A stretch of 64,000 bases of DNA from NCBI GenBank assembly GCA_021793155.1, contig JAJYTF010000003.1, positions 124,001 to 188,000 of the forward strand, written 5' to 3'. The position numbers and the translations under genes are program-made. Source of the stretch: Pseudomonadota bacterium. Its GTDB lineage: Bacteria; Pseudomonadota; Alphaproteobacteria; Rhodospirillales; Magnetospirillaceae. Numbering within the stretch: the first letter of the stretch is position 1; each line of letters opens with the position of its first letter. This document shows, one piece after another, positions 18,299-27,190 of this stretch. The notes under the pieces are model-generated. The model worked only from the letters and a program-made list of their open reading frames with translations, had not been told where the DNA came from and did no database searches.

Positions 18299-20239
18299 AT
18301 GAGCGCAGAGCTGTTCAAAGCGTTCGCCACCCGCTACGAATCCCGTCGGGAGACCGAGATGTCTCTCAGCAGTTACCTCGAGCTCTGCCGCGCCGACCCA
18401 ATGGCTTATGCCGGGGCGCATGAGCGGATGTTGGCCGCCATCGGCGAACCCGAACTCGTCGATACGTCGAAGGACGCCAGGCTTTCCCGCATCTTCCTCA
18501 ACCGGACCATCAAGGTTTATCCGGCCTTCGCCGAATTCTACGGGATGGAAGAGACGATCGAGCGCATCGTCGGCTTTTTCCGCCACGCGGCCCAAGGGCT
18601 TGAGGAACGAAAGCAGATCCTTTACCTGCTTGGGCCCGTCGGCGGCGGCAAATCCTCCCTGGCCGAGCGCCTGAAGATGTTGATGGAGGCATTTCCCATC
18701 TACGTTCTGAAGGCCGGGGAACAAATCAGCCCGATCTTCGAGAGCCCACTGGGCCTTTTCGACCCGGACACGATGGGCGAGCAGATCGAACGGAACTACG
18801 GCATTCCCCACCGGCGGCTGACCGGTATCGCCTCGCCTTGGGCGGTCAAGCGCCTGGACGAGTTCGGCGGCGACATCTCGCGGTTCCGTGTCGTGCGGCT
18901 GATGCCCTCGCGCCTGCGCCAGATCGCGGTCTCCAAGACCGAGCCCGGCGACGAGAACAACCAGGACATCTCGAGCCTGGTGGGCAAGGTCGACATCCGC
19001 AAGCTCGAAGCGTTCAGCCAGAACGATGCCGACGCCTACAGCTTCTCGGGCGGACTGAACCGGTCGAACCAGGGCATCCTCGAATTCGTCGAGATGTTCA
19101 AGGCACCCATCAAGATGCTGCACCCGCTGCTGACGGCGACGCAGGAGGGCAACTATGTCGGCACCGAGAATATCGGCGCACTGCCGTTCCAAGGCATCAT
19201 CCTCGCACACTCCAATGAAGCCGAATGGCAGGGATTCAAGAACAACCGAAACAACGAAGCCTTCATCGACCGCATCTGCGTGATCAAGGTCCCCTACTGC
19301 CTGCGGGTGTCCGAGGAAACGAAGATTTATGACAAGCTGCTGCGGGGCAGCGACCTGGCCCACGCACCGTGCTCACCGGGAACCCTGGAAATGCTGGCGC
19401 AGTTTGCCGTGCTGTCGCGCCTCAAGGAGCACGAGAACTCCAATCTGTTCAGCAAGATGCGAACCTATGACGGCGAAAGCCTGAAGGAGACCGACCCCAA
19501 GGCGCGAAGCATCCAGGAATATCGGGATGCGGCGGGAATCGACGAAGGGATGAACGGCCTGTCGACGCGCTTCGCCTTCAAGGTTTTGTCGCAGACGTTC
19601 AACTATGACAGCCATGAAGTGGCAGCCGACCCGGTGCATTTGATGTATGTCCTGGAACAAGCCGTCCAGCGTGAGCAGTTTCCCCAGGAGACGGAGAAGA
19701 AGCTGCTGGACTACATCAAGGCCACGCTGGCGCCGCGCTATGCGGAATTCATCGGCAACGAGATCCAAAAGGCCTATCTGGAATCCTACTCCGACTATGG
19801 CCAAAACCTCTTCGAACGCTACATCGCCTATGCCGATGCCTGGATCGAGGACCAGGACTTCAAGGACCCCGACACCGGACAGTTGATGAACCGCGGCCTG
19901 CTGGACCAGGAACTGTCGAAGATCGAGAAGCCGGCCGGGATCGCCAACCCGCGCGATTTCCGCAACGAAGTAGTGAAGTTCGTGCTGCGCTCGCGCGCCG
20001 CGCACGGCGGACGCACCCCGGCTTGGACCTCCTATGAAAAGATCAGAAGCGTCATCGAAAAGCGGATGTTCAGCCAAGTGGAGGATTTGCTGCCGGTGAT
20101 CAGCTTTGCCTCCAAGCAGGATAGCGAAACCGACCGCAAGCACCACGATTTCGTCGATCGGATGGTCTCGCGCGGCTACACCGAGCGGCAGGTCCGCCGG
20201 CTGGTGGAATGGTACATGCGCGTCAACAAGGCGGGTTGA
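18299..20239 (+). CDS. prkA: PrkA-family AAA+ serine protein kinase
   Basis: A 646-residue protein of family length. The AAA+ domain has Walker A GPVGGGKSS (residues 112-120) and the region ILEFVEMFKAPIKMLHPLLT. The C-terminal PrkA kinase-like domain ends with RQVRRLVEWYMRVNKAG. PrkA/YeaG is linked to nitrogen-starvation and stress survival in Proteobacteria and to sporulation in Bacillus; more recent work suggests an AAA+ protease-like role for the Bacillus protein. It heads a three-gene run with yeaH and spoVR in the conserved order. Confidence 0.97.
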   Translation: MSAELFKAFATRYESRRETEMSLSSYLELCRADPMAYAGAHERMLAAIGEPELVDTSKDARLSRIFLNRTIKVYPAFAEFYGMEETIERIVGFFRHAAQGLEERKQILYLLGPVGGGKSSLAERLKMLMEAFPIYVLKAGEQISPIFESPLGLFDPDTMGEQIERNYGIPHRRLTGIASPWAVKRLDEFGGDISRFRVVRLMPSRLRQIAVSKTEPGDENNQDISSLVGKVDIRKLEAFSQNDADAYSFSGGLNRSNQGILEFVEMFKAPIKMLHPLLTATQEGNYVGTENIGALPFQGIILAHSNEAEWQGFKNNRNNEAFIDRICVIKVPYCLRVSEETKIYDKLLRGSDLAHAPCSPGTLEMLAQFAVLSRLKEHENSNLFSKMRTYDGESLKETDPKARSIQEYRDAAGIDEGMNGLSTRFAFKVLSQTFNYDSHEVAADPVHLMYVLEQAVQREQFPQETEKKLLDYIKATLAPRYAEFIGNEIQKAYLESYSDYGQNLFERYIAYADAWIEDQDFKDPDTGQLMNRGLLDQELSKIEKPAGIANPRDFRNEVVKFVLRSRAAHGGRTPAWTSYEKIRSVIEKRMFSQVEDLLPVISFASKQDSETDRKHHDFVDRMVSRGYTERQVRRLVEWYMRVNKAG

Positions 20240-20272
20240 CGGCTGGCTGTAACAGACTCGAGGCCTTGGCCC

Positions 20273-21553
20273 ATGAACATCATCGACCGGCGTCTGAACC
20301 CCAAGGGCAAGAGCCTGCCGAACCGCCAGCGGCTGCTGCGGCGGGTCAAGGCCCAGGTCCGCGAAGCCGTAGCGCAGTCGATCGCCGGCCGGCGCATCTC
20401 CGAAGTCGATGCCGACAAGGCCGTGCCCGTTCCGGTGCACGGCATCGGCGAGCCCTCGTTCCGCAAGGGCGCCGACGGCAACCGTGAATTCGTACTGCCG
20501 GGGAACCAGAAATTCATCAAGGGCGACCGCATCCCGAAACCGCCGTCCGGCGGTGGGGGCGGCCACGAGGCGGCCGACTCCGGCAGCGGCGAGGACGATT
20601 TCACCTTCAGCTTGAGCCGCAAGGAATTCCTCGACATCTTTTTCGACGATCTTGAACTGCCTGACATGGTCAAACGCCGTCTGAAGGAGTCGACAGCGAC
20701 GGTGCCGGCGCGGGCCGGGTATACGGTCTCGGGCGCGCCGCAGGCGCTGGACGTGCTGCGCACCATGCGCAACGGCCTGGCCCGGCGGCTGGCCTTGCGC
20801 CGCCCCCGGCAGGAAGATCTGGCAGAACTGGAAACAAGTCTGGCCGAGGCCGAGGCGGCCGGGGACATCGTCGCGGCCGCCATGCTGGCCCAGAAGATCG
20901 AGGCCTTCCGTCGCCGTTTGCGCCTGATCCCGTGGATCGACCCGGTCGACGTCCGCTACCGGCGCTTCGAGCAGCGGCCCGTGCCCATCGCGCAGGCCGT
21001 CATGTTCTGCCTGATGGATGTGTCAGGCTCGATGAACGAGCATATGAAGGACTTGGCCAAGCGGTTCTTCATGCTGCTCTATCTGTTCCTCGACCGCCGC
21101 TACAAGGCGGTCGACATCGTCTTCATCCGGCATACCCATGAGGCGCAAGAGGTTGACGAAGACACCTTCTTCCATTCCCGCGAAACCGGTGGAACGGTGG
21201 TATCGAGCGCCTTGCAGGTGGCCATCGACGTCATCGACGAGCGCTATCCGGTCGACGCCTGGAACATCTACATCGCCCAGGCCTCGGACGGCGACAACCT
21301 GACATCGGACCGCGGCCGCGTGATCGATGCGATGACCCGCAAGCTTCTGCAGGCCTGCCAGTATTTTGCCTATCTTGAAGTCGACGATCCGCCTGCCGAC
21401 GTCTGGGAAGGGCGCAGCACCACCAGTGAGTTGTGGCGAACCTACCAGGAGCTGCAGCGGCCGGGCACGCCGCTGGCTTTGCGCCGCGCCACCGCCGCCG
21501 GCCAGATCTTCGGCGTTTTCCACGAACTGTTCTCGCGCGACGCGGTCAGCTAG
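20273..21553 (+). CDS. yeaH: YeaH/YhbH family protein (DUF444)
   Basis: A 426-residue protein beginning MNIIDRRLNPKGKSLPNRQR. A Gly/Ser/Asp-rich linker lies at about 85-105, and a von Willebrand-like metal site at CLMDVSGSMNEHMK. The family always travels with prkA and spoVR and is thought to work with the PrkA kinase; its molecular activity is unknown. It is 33 bp downstream of prkA. Confidence 0.95.
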   Translation: MNIIDRRLNPKGKSLPNRQRLLRRVKAQVREAVAQSIAGRRISEVDADKAVPVPVHGIGEPSFRKGADGNREFVLPGNQKFIKGDRIPKPPSGGGGGHEAADSGSGEDDFTFSLSRKEFLDIFFDDLELPDMVKRRLKESTATVPARAGYTVSGAPQALDVLRTMRNGLARRLALRRPRQEDLAELETSLAEAEAAGDIVAAAMLAQKIEAFRRRLRLIPWIDPVDVRYRRFEQRPVPIAQAVMFCLMDVSGSMNEHMKDLAKRFFMLLYLFLDRRYKAVDIVFIRHTHEAQEVDEDTFFHSRETGGTVVSSALQVAIDVIDERYPVDAWNIYIAQASDGDNLTSDRGRVIDAMTRKLLQACQYFAYLEVDDPPADVWEGRSTTSELWRTYQELQRPGTPLALRRATAAGQIFGVFHELFSRDAVS

Positions 21554-21564
21554 GAGCTTTGCCA

Positions 21565-23094
21565 TTGCCCTTTCTCTACCAAGGTCCGGAATGGAATTTC
21601 GACAAGCTGAAGCGGGTTCACGACGCGATCGAGAAAATTGCCCTGGGGGAAATGGGGCTGGAAACCTACCCTATTCAAATCGAGGTGATCACCGCCGAAC
21701 AGATGCTCGACGCCTATGCATCGATCGGCCTGCCGATCCTTTACCGCCACTGGTCGTTCGGCAAACGGTTCGCGCGCGACGAGGTCCTGTACCGCAAGGG
21801 CTACCAAGGGCTGGCCTATGAGATCGTGATCAATTCCGATCCGTGCATCTGCTACGTGATGGAAGAGAACTCCATGACGATGCAGGCTCTGGTACTGGCC
21901 CACGCGGCATATGGCCACAATCACTTCTTCAAGAATAACCACCTGTTCCGCCAGTGGACCGACGCCGCGGGCATTCTGGACTATCTGGCATTCGCCCGCG
22001 ACTTCGTCGCCAATTGCGAAGACCGCTACGGCATCGACGCGGTCGAGCGCGTCCTCGACGCGGGGCACGCGCTGCAAACCCAAGGCGTCAACCGCTATAC
22101 CCGCCGCCAGAAACGCAGCCTTGCCGAGGAACTGGCCCGCGAAAAGGAACGGCGTCATTACGCCGAGACCACCTGGAACCCTCTGTGGACCACCGTGCCT
22201 GGCCTCGACATGGAAAGCGAACTGGGCGGAACTGCCCAATTGGCGGTCGACGAGGAGAGGGCGCGGGCGATCGAGCTGCCGGAGGAGAACCTTCTCTATT
22301 TTCTGGAAAAAAATTCACCGGTTCTCCACGGCTGGGAGCGTGAAATACTGCGCATTGTCCGTGTTTTATCCCAGTACTTCTATCCTCAGAGACAGACAAA
22401 AGTAATGAACGAGGGCTGCGCTACCTTCGTTCATTATAAGATCATGACACGATTACATGAAAAAAGCCTGATTGACGATGGGGCGTTTCTCGAATTCCTG
22501 CACTCCCACACCTCTGTCGTGCAACAGCCGGACTTTACGGATAAACGGTACGGCGGCATAAACCCCTATGCCCTGGGATTCGCCGTCATGCGCGACATCG
22601 AGCGGGTCTGCGTCGAACCGACCGAGGAAGACATCAAGTGGTTCCCCGATTTTGCCGGAAACGGCGACCCCATGGGAACGCTCAAGGAAATGTGGGCCGA
22701 TTACCGGGATGAAAGCTTCCTCCTGCAGTTCCTTGGCCCCAAGGTGATCCGCGACTTCCGCATGCTGCGTTTGCGTGATGCCTCGGGCGAGCCCTATTTC
22801 GAGGTCACCGCCATCCACGACGAGCAAGGCTACCGGGACGTCCGCGGGGCCCTGGCCGAAGAATTCGAATCCGCTCGCCTCGACCCGGAAATCCAGGTGG
22901 TCGAGGTCGACCTTCTGGGCGACCGGCGGCTGACGCTGGAACACCGCGTCCATGAGGGGCAGCGCCTTGACCGCTCGTCCGCCGGCAAGACCCTTCAGCA
23001 TATCCGGGCGCTGTGGGGCTACCCGGTGCGTCTGTGCGAAGTCGACGCGGCCACCGGCGAGAGTTTCCCTTCGGGCGAAATCGACCTGCCCTGA
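21565..23094 (+). CDS. spoVR: SpoVR family protein
   Basis: 509 residues with the SpoVR signatures GYQGLAYEIVINSDPCICY, HAAYGHNHFFKNNHLF, KVMNEGCATFVHY and GINPYALGFAVMRDIERV. No ATG fits; the TTG at 21565 is chosen because AGGAG at 21552-21556, overlapping the yeaH stop, is eight bases upstream. The TTG at 21559 is too close. In Bacillus SpoVR acts in cortex formation; in non-sporulating bacteria it belongs to the prkA-yeaH stress module. The stretch 22310-22460 is noticeably AT-richer than the rest. Confidence 0.95.
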   Translation: MPFLYQGPEWNFDKLKRVHDAIEKIALGEMGLETYPIQIEVITAEQMLDAYASIGLPILYRHWSFGKRFARDEVLYRKGYQGLAYEIVINSDPCICYVMEENSMTMQALVLAHAAYGHNHFFKNNHLFRQWTDAAGILDYLAFARDFVANCEDRYGIDAVERVLDAGHALQTQGVNRYTRRQKRSLAEELAREKERRHYAETTWNPLWTTVPGLDMESELGGTAQLAVDEERARAIELPEENLLYFLEKNSPVLHGWEREILRIVRVLSQYFYPQRQTKVMNEGCATFVHYKIMTRLHEKSLIDDGAFLEFLHSHTSVVQQPDFTDKRYGGINPYALGFAVMRDIERVCVEPTEEDIKWFPDFAGNGDPMGTLKEMWADYRDESFLLQFLGPKVIRDFRMLRLRDASGEPYFEVTAIHDEQGYRDVRGALAEEFESARLDPEIQVVEVDLLGDRRLTLEHRVHEGQRLDRSSAGKTLQHIRALWGYPVRLCEVDAATGESFPSGEIDLP

Positions 23095-23109
23095 CCTGAC
23101 GGCGCGACA

Positions 23110-23135
23110 GGCCGGCACCCGCGCTTGTGCCGGCC
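23110..23135 (+). terminator. GC-rich hairpin after spoVR
   Basis: Perfect 9-bp arms GGCCGGCAC (23110-23118) and GTGCCGGCC (23127-23135) with an eight-base loop, 15 bp after the spoVR stop. There is no T-run, so it may pause or protect the transcript rather than act as a textbook terminator. Confidence 0.5.
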
Positions 23136-23265
23136 ACGATACGGGACATTCTCTCCTGCTCGCGTCGACTGCGGTCGACAGAAATTCCCGACATAAGTTC
23201 CCGACGTGACACGATGGATTGGGATCATTATCCTTACGAAGTGCTTCGCTTCGCGAGGAAATGCC

Positions 23266-24603
23266 ATGCGCGTAGACATTGATTGCTCCCGGCGGCTGGA
23301 AGCCTTGCGGATTGACGACGCCACCAGAGCCATTCTGCGACAGATTAAACCGATCGTCGCCCAGAACATCGACTCCGTGGTCGAGGCCGCCTTCCGCCAG
23401 ATGCTGCAGTATCCGGATGCCGCCAAGGCCTATGCCGGGATGAAGATCGAGGATGCCAAAAACTCGCAACGGCATCATTGGCTGGACGATATGTTTCCGG
23501 CCACATTCTCCGATGAGCAACTGTCCCACGGCATCGAGATCTTCCGGCGGCGCCAGAAGCAAGGCCTGAATTTCCGCTGGTACTTCGTCTTCTACACCAC
23601 TCTTCTCGACAACCTGATCCAGGCGATTCTGCCCACCTATCGCCGCAAGCCGGAAACGCTCGCCAAGGCCGTCCAGGCGCTGACCAGGATCGTCATGTTC
23701 GAGCTGGACCTGGCCTCGGCCGCCTATATGGATTCGGCGGTCGAGGGGGCAACCACATTCATCGACCAAGCAGCGAAAGCCGTCCATGGTGGCGCGGGGA
23801 CGATTTCTTCCTCGGTCGAGAATCTGTCGGTCACCTCGAACGAACTCTCGGCCTCAGTCGCCGAAATCACCGCCACCATGGAGGAACTGTCAGCCTCGTC
23901 CAGCCAGATATCCGAGCATTCCACCGCCGTTGCGGACATTGCCAACGTCACTTTGGCGAACAGCGAAAACGGCATGGCGGCGATGAACCTGCTGACCGGA
24001 AAGATGGATCGGATCCATCAGGACAGCGAGACCAGCCTGCAAGAGATTCTCAACCTCGGCAGAACATCGAAGGAGATCGGCAAGATCATGTCGATGATCA
24101 ACGCCATCGCCGACCGGACCAAGCTGATCGCCTTCAACGCCGCCCTCGAAGCCGCCAGTGCCGGGGAAGCGGGCAAGCGCTTCGGCGTCGTCGCCGCCGA
24201 GATCCGCCGGCTGGCCGACAGCGTCACCGACTCGACCGGCGAGATCGAAAGCAAGGTCCAGGAAATCCAGGATTCCATCAGCCGCCTGGTACTGAATTCC
24301 GAGAAGGGCAATCGGGGCATCGCCGAAGGCATGGCGGCAACTACGGCGACCGCCGAGCGCCTGGGCGAACTGGTCGGAGCCGCCCGGAACACCGCGAGTG
24401 CCGCGCAGCAGATATCGCTGTCGACCCAGCAGCAGAAGACGGCGGCCGACCAGGTGGTCATCGCCCTGCGCGAGATCATGCAAGCGAGCAGCCATGCCGC
24501 CCGGTCCGTCTCGGAACTGTCCGACGTCAGCCAGACGATGATCGGCCTGTCCTCGGACCTGACGACGCTGGTCGACGATTTCCTCGACCAGGGCAAAGCG
24601 TAA
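23266..24603 (+). CDS. Soluble globin-coupled methyl-accepting chemotaxis protein
   Basis: 445 residues. Residues 1-165 follow the globin-coupled sensor fold, with the typical NSQRHHWLDDMF and GLNFRWYFVFY segments. Residues about 180-445 are a cytoplasmic chemoreceptor signalling domain with the hairpin tip INAIADRTKLIAFNAALEAA then GEAGKRFGVVAAEIRRLA. There is no transmembrane segment. The position four residues before the conserved Gly-Leu, where HemAT-type sensors carry the heme-binding proximal His, is Arg96, so heme binding is doubtful. GAGGAAATGCC precedes the ATG. It lies downstream of the prkA-yeaH-spoVR run. Confidence 0.92.
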   Translation: MRVDIDCSRRLEALRIDDATRAILRQIKPIVAQNIDSVVEAAFRQMLQYPDAAKAYAGMKIEDAKNSQRHHWLDDMFPATFSDEQLSHGIEIFRRRQKQGLNFRWYFVFYTTLLDNLIQAILPTYRRKPETLAKAVQALTRIVMFELDLASAAYMDSAVEGATTFIDQAAKAVHGGAGTISSSVENLSVTSNELSASVAEITATMEELSASSSQISEHSTAVADIANVTLANSENGMAAMNLLTGKMDRIHQDSETSLQEILNLGRTSKEIGKIMSMINAIADRTKLIAFNAALEAASAGEAGKRFGVVAAEIRRLADSVTDSTGEIESKVQEIQDSISRLVLNSEKGNRGIAEGMAATTATAERLGELVGAARNTASAAQQISLSTQQQKTAADQVVIALREIMQASSHAARSVSELSDVSQTMIGLSSDLTTLVDDFLDQGKA

Positions 24604-24698
24604 CAGCTGCCACGACGCGCGCGGCCTCCTTGCATTTGCCCTTGCCGGGCGGGCGCATCCGCACGCCTGGCCGGTGACCGCAACCTGCGTCACATTTG

Positions 24699-25460
24699 CT
24701 AAATCCCCGCATACCATTCGTAGCCGCGGTCTTCCCAATAGCCGCCGCGGCCACCGCCGATATGGGCGACGCTGTCCACCAGTTCGATCGCCATGACGTA
24801 TTTGGCCATCTTGTAGCCGAGCTGGCGCTCGACCCTGAGGCGCAAGGGAGCGCCGTGCGGGACCGGCAAGGGACGGCCATTCATTTCATAGGCCAGGATG
24901 GTCTGCGGATGGCGGGCCTCGCCGAGGTCGATGCTCTCGTAATAATTATCGTCCCACTGTTCCAGGCGGTCGGCGCAATGGAACACGGCGAAGCGGGCCC
25001 GTGGCCCAGGCGCGACCTGATCGAGCAGTGCGGCCAACGGCACTCCCGTCCACTTGCCAATGCAGCTCCAGCCCTCGACACAATCGTGGCGCGTGATCTG
25101 CGTGCGCGCGGGCATGGCCCGAAGCTCCGCCAGCGAGAATTCCATGGGTCGCTCGATCAGGCCATGAATGCGAAGCCGCCAATCGGCGAAGCCGTTGGCC
25201 GCCATCGCGCGGTACGCCGGATCGTCCGGGTCGGTGCTGCCATTGGCCTTGAATTGGCGCGAAATGTCGGCTTCGGTGTATTCGCGGGCCAGGCTGCCTG
25301 GCCCGGCCAGCCGGCGCTGCAGCCAGGAATTGACCTTTTCGGCACTGCCGAGAACCTGCTGCAGCCAGGGTTCCGCCGACAACTGGTCGCAACCGCCGAG
25401 CCACAGGGTGGCGGCGAATCCCAGCCCTCTTTGCAGAAGGTTCCGGCGGTCAAGGCTCAT
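24699..25460 (-). CDS. YedY/MsrP-like molybdopterin oxidoreductase
   Basis: 253 residues with an oxidoreductase molybdopterin-binding domain. The Mo-ligand Cys sits in RHDCVEGWSCIGKWTGVPL, and later motifs are YYESIDL and LPVPHGAPLRLRVERQLGYK. The N-terminus MSLDRRNLLQRGLGF has a twin-arginine motif and then WLGGCD, a possible lipobox, so the folded enzyme is probably exported and may be lipid-anchored. It starts 11 bp inside the end of the cytochrome b gene with a GGGGAG ribosome site, so the pair forms a membrane-bound sulfite-oxidase-family complex. The substrate is unknown. Confidence 0.9.
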   Translation of the reverse strand: MSLDRRNLLQRGLGFAATLWLGGCDQLSAEPWLQQVLGSAEKVNSWLQRRLAGPGSLAREYTEADISRQFKANGSTDPDDPAYRAMAANGFADWRLRIHGLIERPMEFSLAELRAMPARTQITRHDCVEGWSCIGKWTGVPLAALLDQVAPGPRARFAVFHCADRLEQWDDNYYESIDLGEARHPQTILAYEMNGRPLPVPHGAPLRLRVERQLGYKMAKYVMAIELVDSVAHIGGGRGGYWEDRGYEWYAGI

Positions 25461-26278
25461 TGCTGCTCCCCGGCTCGTCGATGGCATAGCGGCCGGTGAC
25501 CATCGAGCGGATGTTGTTCCACAGGCCCGAAACCACCACCATGAAAACGTGGATGGCGACGAAGCCGAGCAAGGCGGCGGCCATCAGGAAATGAACGCTG
25601 CGCGCCGACTGCCGGCCGTCGAACAGGTTGACGAGAACGGGAAAGGCGGCGTCGAGCCGCGGTGACATGGTCAGCCCCGCCAGCACGATCACCGGCAGCA
25701 GCCCGAAGATCACCACCAGATAGACCAGCTTCTGCAGCACATTGTAGTGCTCGGCTTCTGCCCCTTTGGGAAAGCGGAACATGAGATGATCGACGACGCT
25801 GCGCCCGAAATGGCGGAACTGCTCGCTGCTCGGCCGCAGATTGTGGAAGAAATGGCCGCTCGCCAATCCCCAGCCAAGATAGACCAGCCCGTTGAGCACC
25901 AGCAGCCAGGCGAAGAAGAAATGCCAGCGGCGCCCAAGGGCCAGCCATTGCGGGCCCGGCAAGGTCGCCCAAGGCGGGGAAGCCGCGGACTTGCAGTTGG
26001 CCGGAGCCCCTCGACACTCCGAGTATGCCCGTGGTGAGGAACGGATGGCCGAAGACCGTGGTGACGCCGACCACCCGTCCGCCGTCCGGTTCCACGGCCC
26101 CGAGTTCAAGCCAGGGATGATCGAAGTCCGTCGCCTGCCCCCAATACAGCGCCGGATGGGCGTTGAATATCTGCAGGCCGCTCATCAGCAGGACGGTCAG
26201 GCACAAAAGATTGACCCAGTGGGTGATCCGCACCACCAGGGAATGCCGTCGGATCCATCGCCGCCGCGATTTGGGCAT
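25450..26278 (-). pseudogene. Cytochrome b561-type membrane subunit, interrupted by a frameshift
   Basis: The N-terminal half (MPKSRRRWIRRHSLVVRITH through GILGVSRGSGQLQVRGFPA) and the C-terminal half (WATLPGPQWLALGRRWHFFF through GRYAIDEPG) are both clearly cytochrome b561-like but lie in different frames. They join if one A is removed at about 25971-25972, which restores GFPAWATLPGPQWL. Heme-ligand histidines (ITHWVN, RWHFFFAW, VHFLMAA and AIHVFM) are all present across the two frames. The first frame remains open to 25457, so a 273-residue product with a wrong C-terminus could form. Either a true mutation or a sequencing error. It is the electron-transfer partner of the downstream molybdoenzyme. 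Confidence 0.85.
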
Positions 26279-26396
26279 GCTTACCACCTTGCTTGCGCTG
26301 AGCAAATGCGCAGGCCGGCTCGACGAATCAAGCCCCGGCTATGCTGCGGAGCATGTAGCGCTCTCCGGATGGTTCCCGTAGGATCTCTGTGAGCGC

Positions 26397-27122
26397 ATGA
26401 GCACACCGATCGAGACCGACGCCCACATTCTTCTTGCCGATATCAGCGGCTATACGCGCTTCCTGCGCGAGAACACGCTGACGCTACGCCATGCCAATTA
26501 CATCGTCTCGGAGCTGCTCGCCGCGGTGATGCGCAAGGCCGAGGGTCCGGTGCGGGTCGAGAAACTGGAAGGCGACGCGGTCCTGTTCGTCGCACCGACC
26601 GGGGTTTCGGCGGCGAACGAGGTCAGCGTGCGCCGTTCCCTCTTTGCCTTTCCCGCCGCCTTCTATCGGCGGCGCGCCGAACTCATGGCGGACAATACCT
26701 GCCCATGCGAGGCCTGCGCCGGCATCAATCGCCTCGATCTGAAGGTCATCGGCCATTACGGCCGGGTGCTGCGCTATCGGCTGGAGCGTTTCGACGAGCT
26801 GGCGGGGATCGACCTGGTGATCGCCCATCGCCTGCTGAAGAATTCGCTGGAGGCGCCGCGTTATCTGATGCTGACCGAGCCCGCCTGGAGCCGGTTGAAC
26901 CCGGACCAGGGGCTCGCCGCGGTGCGCCGTGTGGAATCCTGCGAAGGCGTGGGCGAGGTCCCGGTAATGGTGCTGGAGGGCGAGCTGGCGCCGGAGGCGG
27001 AGCCACCCAGGACGTCGGCTTTCCGGCGGATCGGCGACTTCCTGGTCAAGCACCTGATGCTTCTTCCATTTGGAGAGGCCCTGGTGCGGCGAGCGGCAGA
27101 GCGGGCCGCCTCGTCATCCTGA
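26397..27122 (+). CDS. DUF2652 (class III cyclase-like) protein
   Basis: A 241-residue soluble protein starting with the cyclase-fold strand HILLADISGYTRFLRENT; EKLEGDAVLFVAP is the second metal-strand region. This matches the DUF2652 family, which resembles nucleotide cyclase homology domains but is not proven to make cyclic nucleotides. A conserved CPCEACAGI motif suggests metal binding. The last residues are translated from the palindromic repeat at 27113. It is divergent from the cytochrome b gene. Confidence 0.82.
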   Translation: MSTPIETDAHILLADISGYTRFLRENTLTLRHANYIVSELLAAVMRKAEGPVRVEKLEGDAVLFVAPTGVSAANEVSVRRSLFAFPAAFYRRRAELMADNTCPCEACAGINRLDLKVIGHYGRVLRYRLERFDELAGIDLVIAHRLLKNSLEAPRYLMLTEPAWSRLNPDQGLAAVRRVESCEGVGEVPVMVLEGELAPEAEPPRTSAFRRIGDFLVKHLMLLPFGEALVRRAAERAASSS

Positions 27123-27184
27123 CGACCGAAAGGAGGAAGGATCTCGTCGGGGGTAACGAGATCCTTCGCTCTGCTCAGAATGAC
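27113..27184. repeat. Palindromic intergenic repeat (GTCATCC...GGATGAC family), copy 2
   Basis: It begins GTCATCCTGACGACC and ends CTCAGAATGAC. The inner arms AAGGATCTCGT and ACGAGATCCTT form a perfect 11-bp hairpin with an eight-base loop. It sits between two convergent genes and overlaps the end of the DUF2652 gene. Related to 16981-17053. Confidence 0.75.
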
Positions 27185-27190
27185 AACGAC

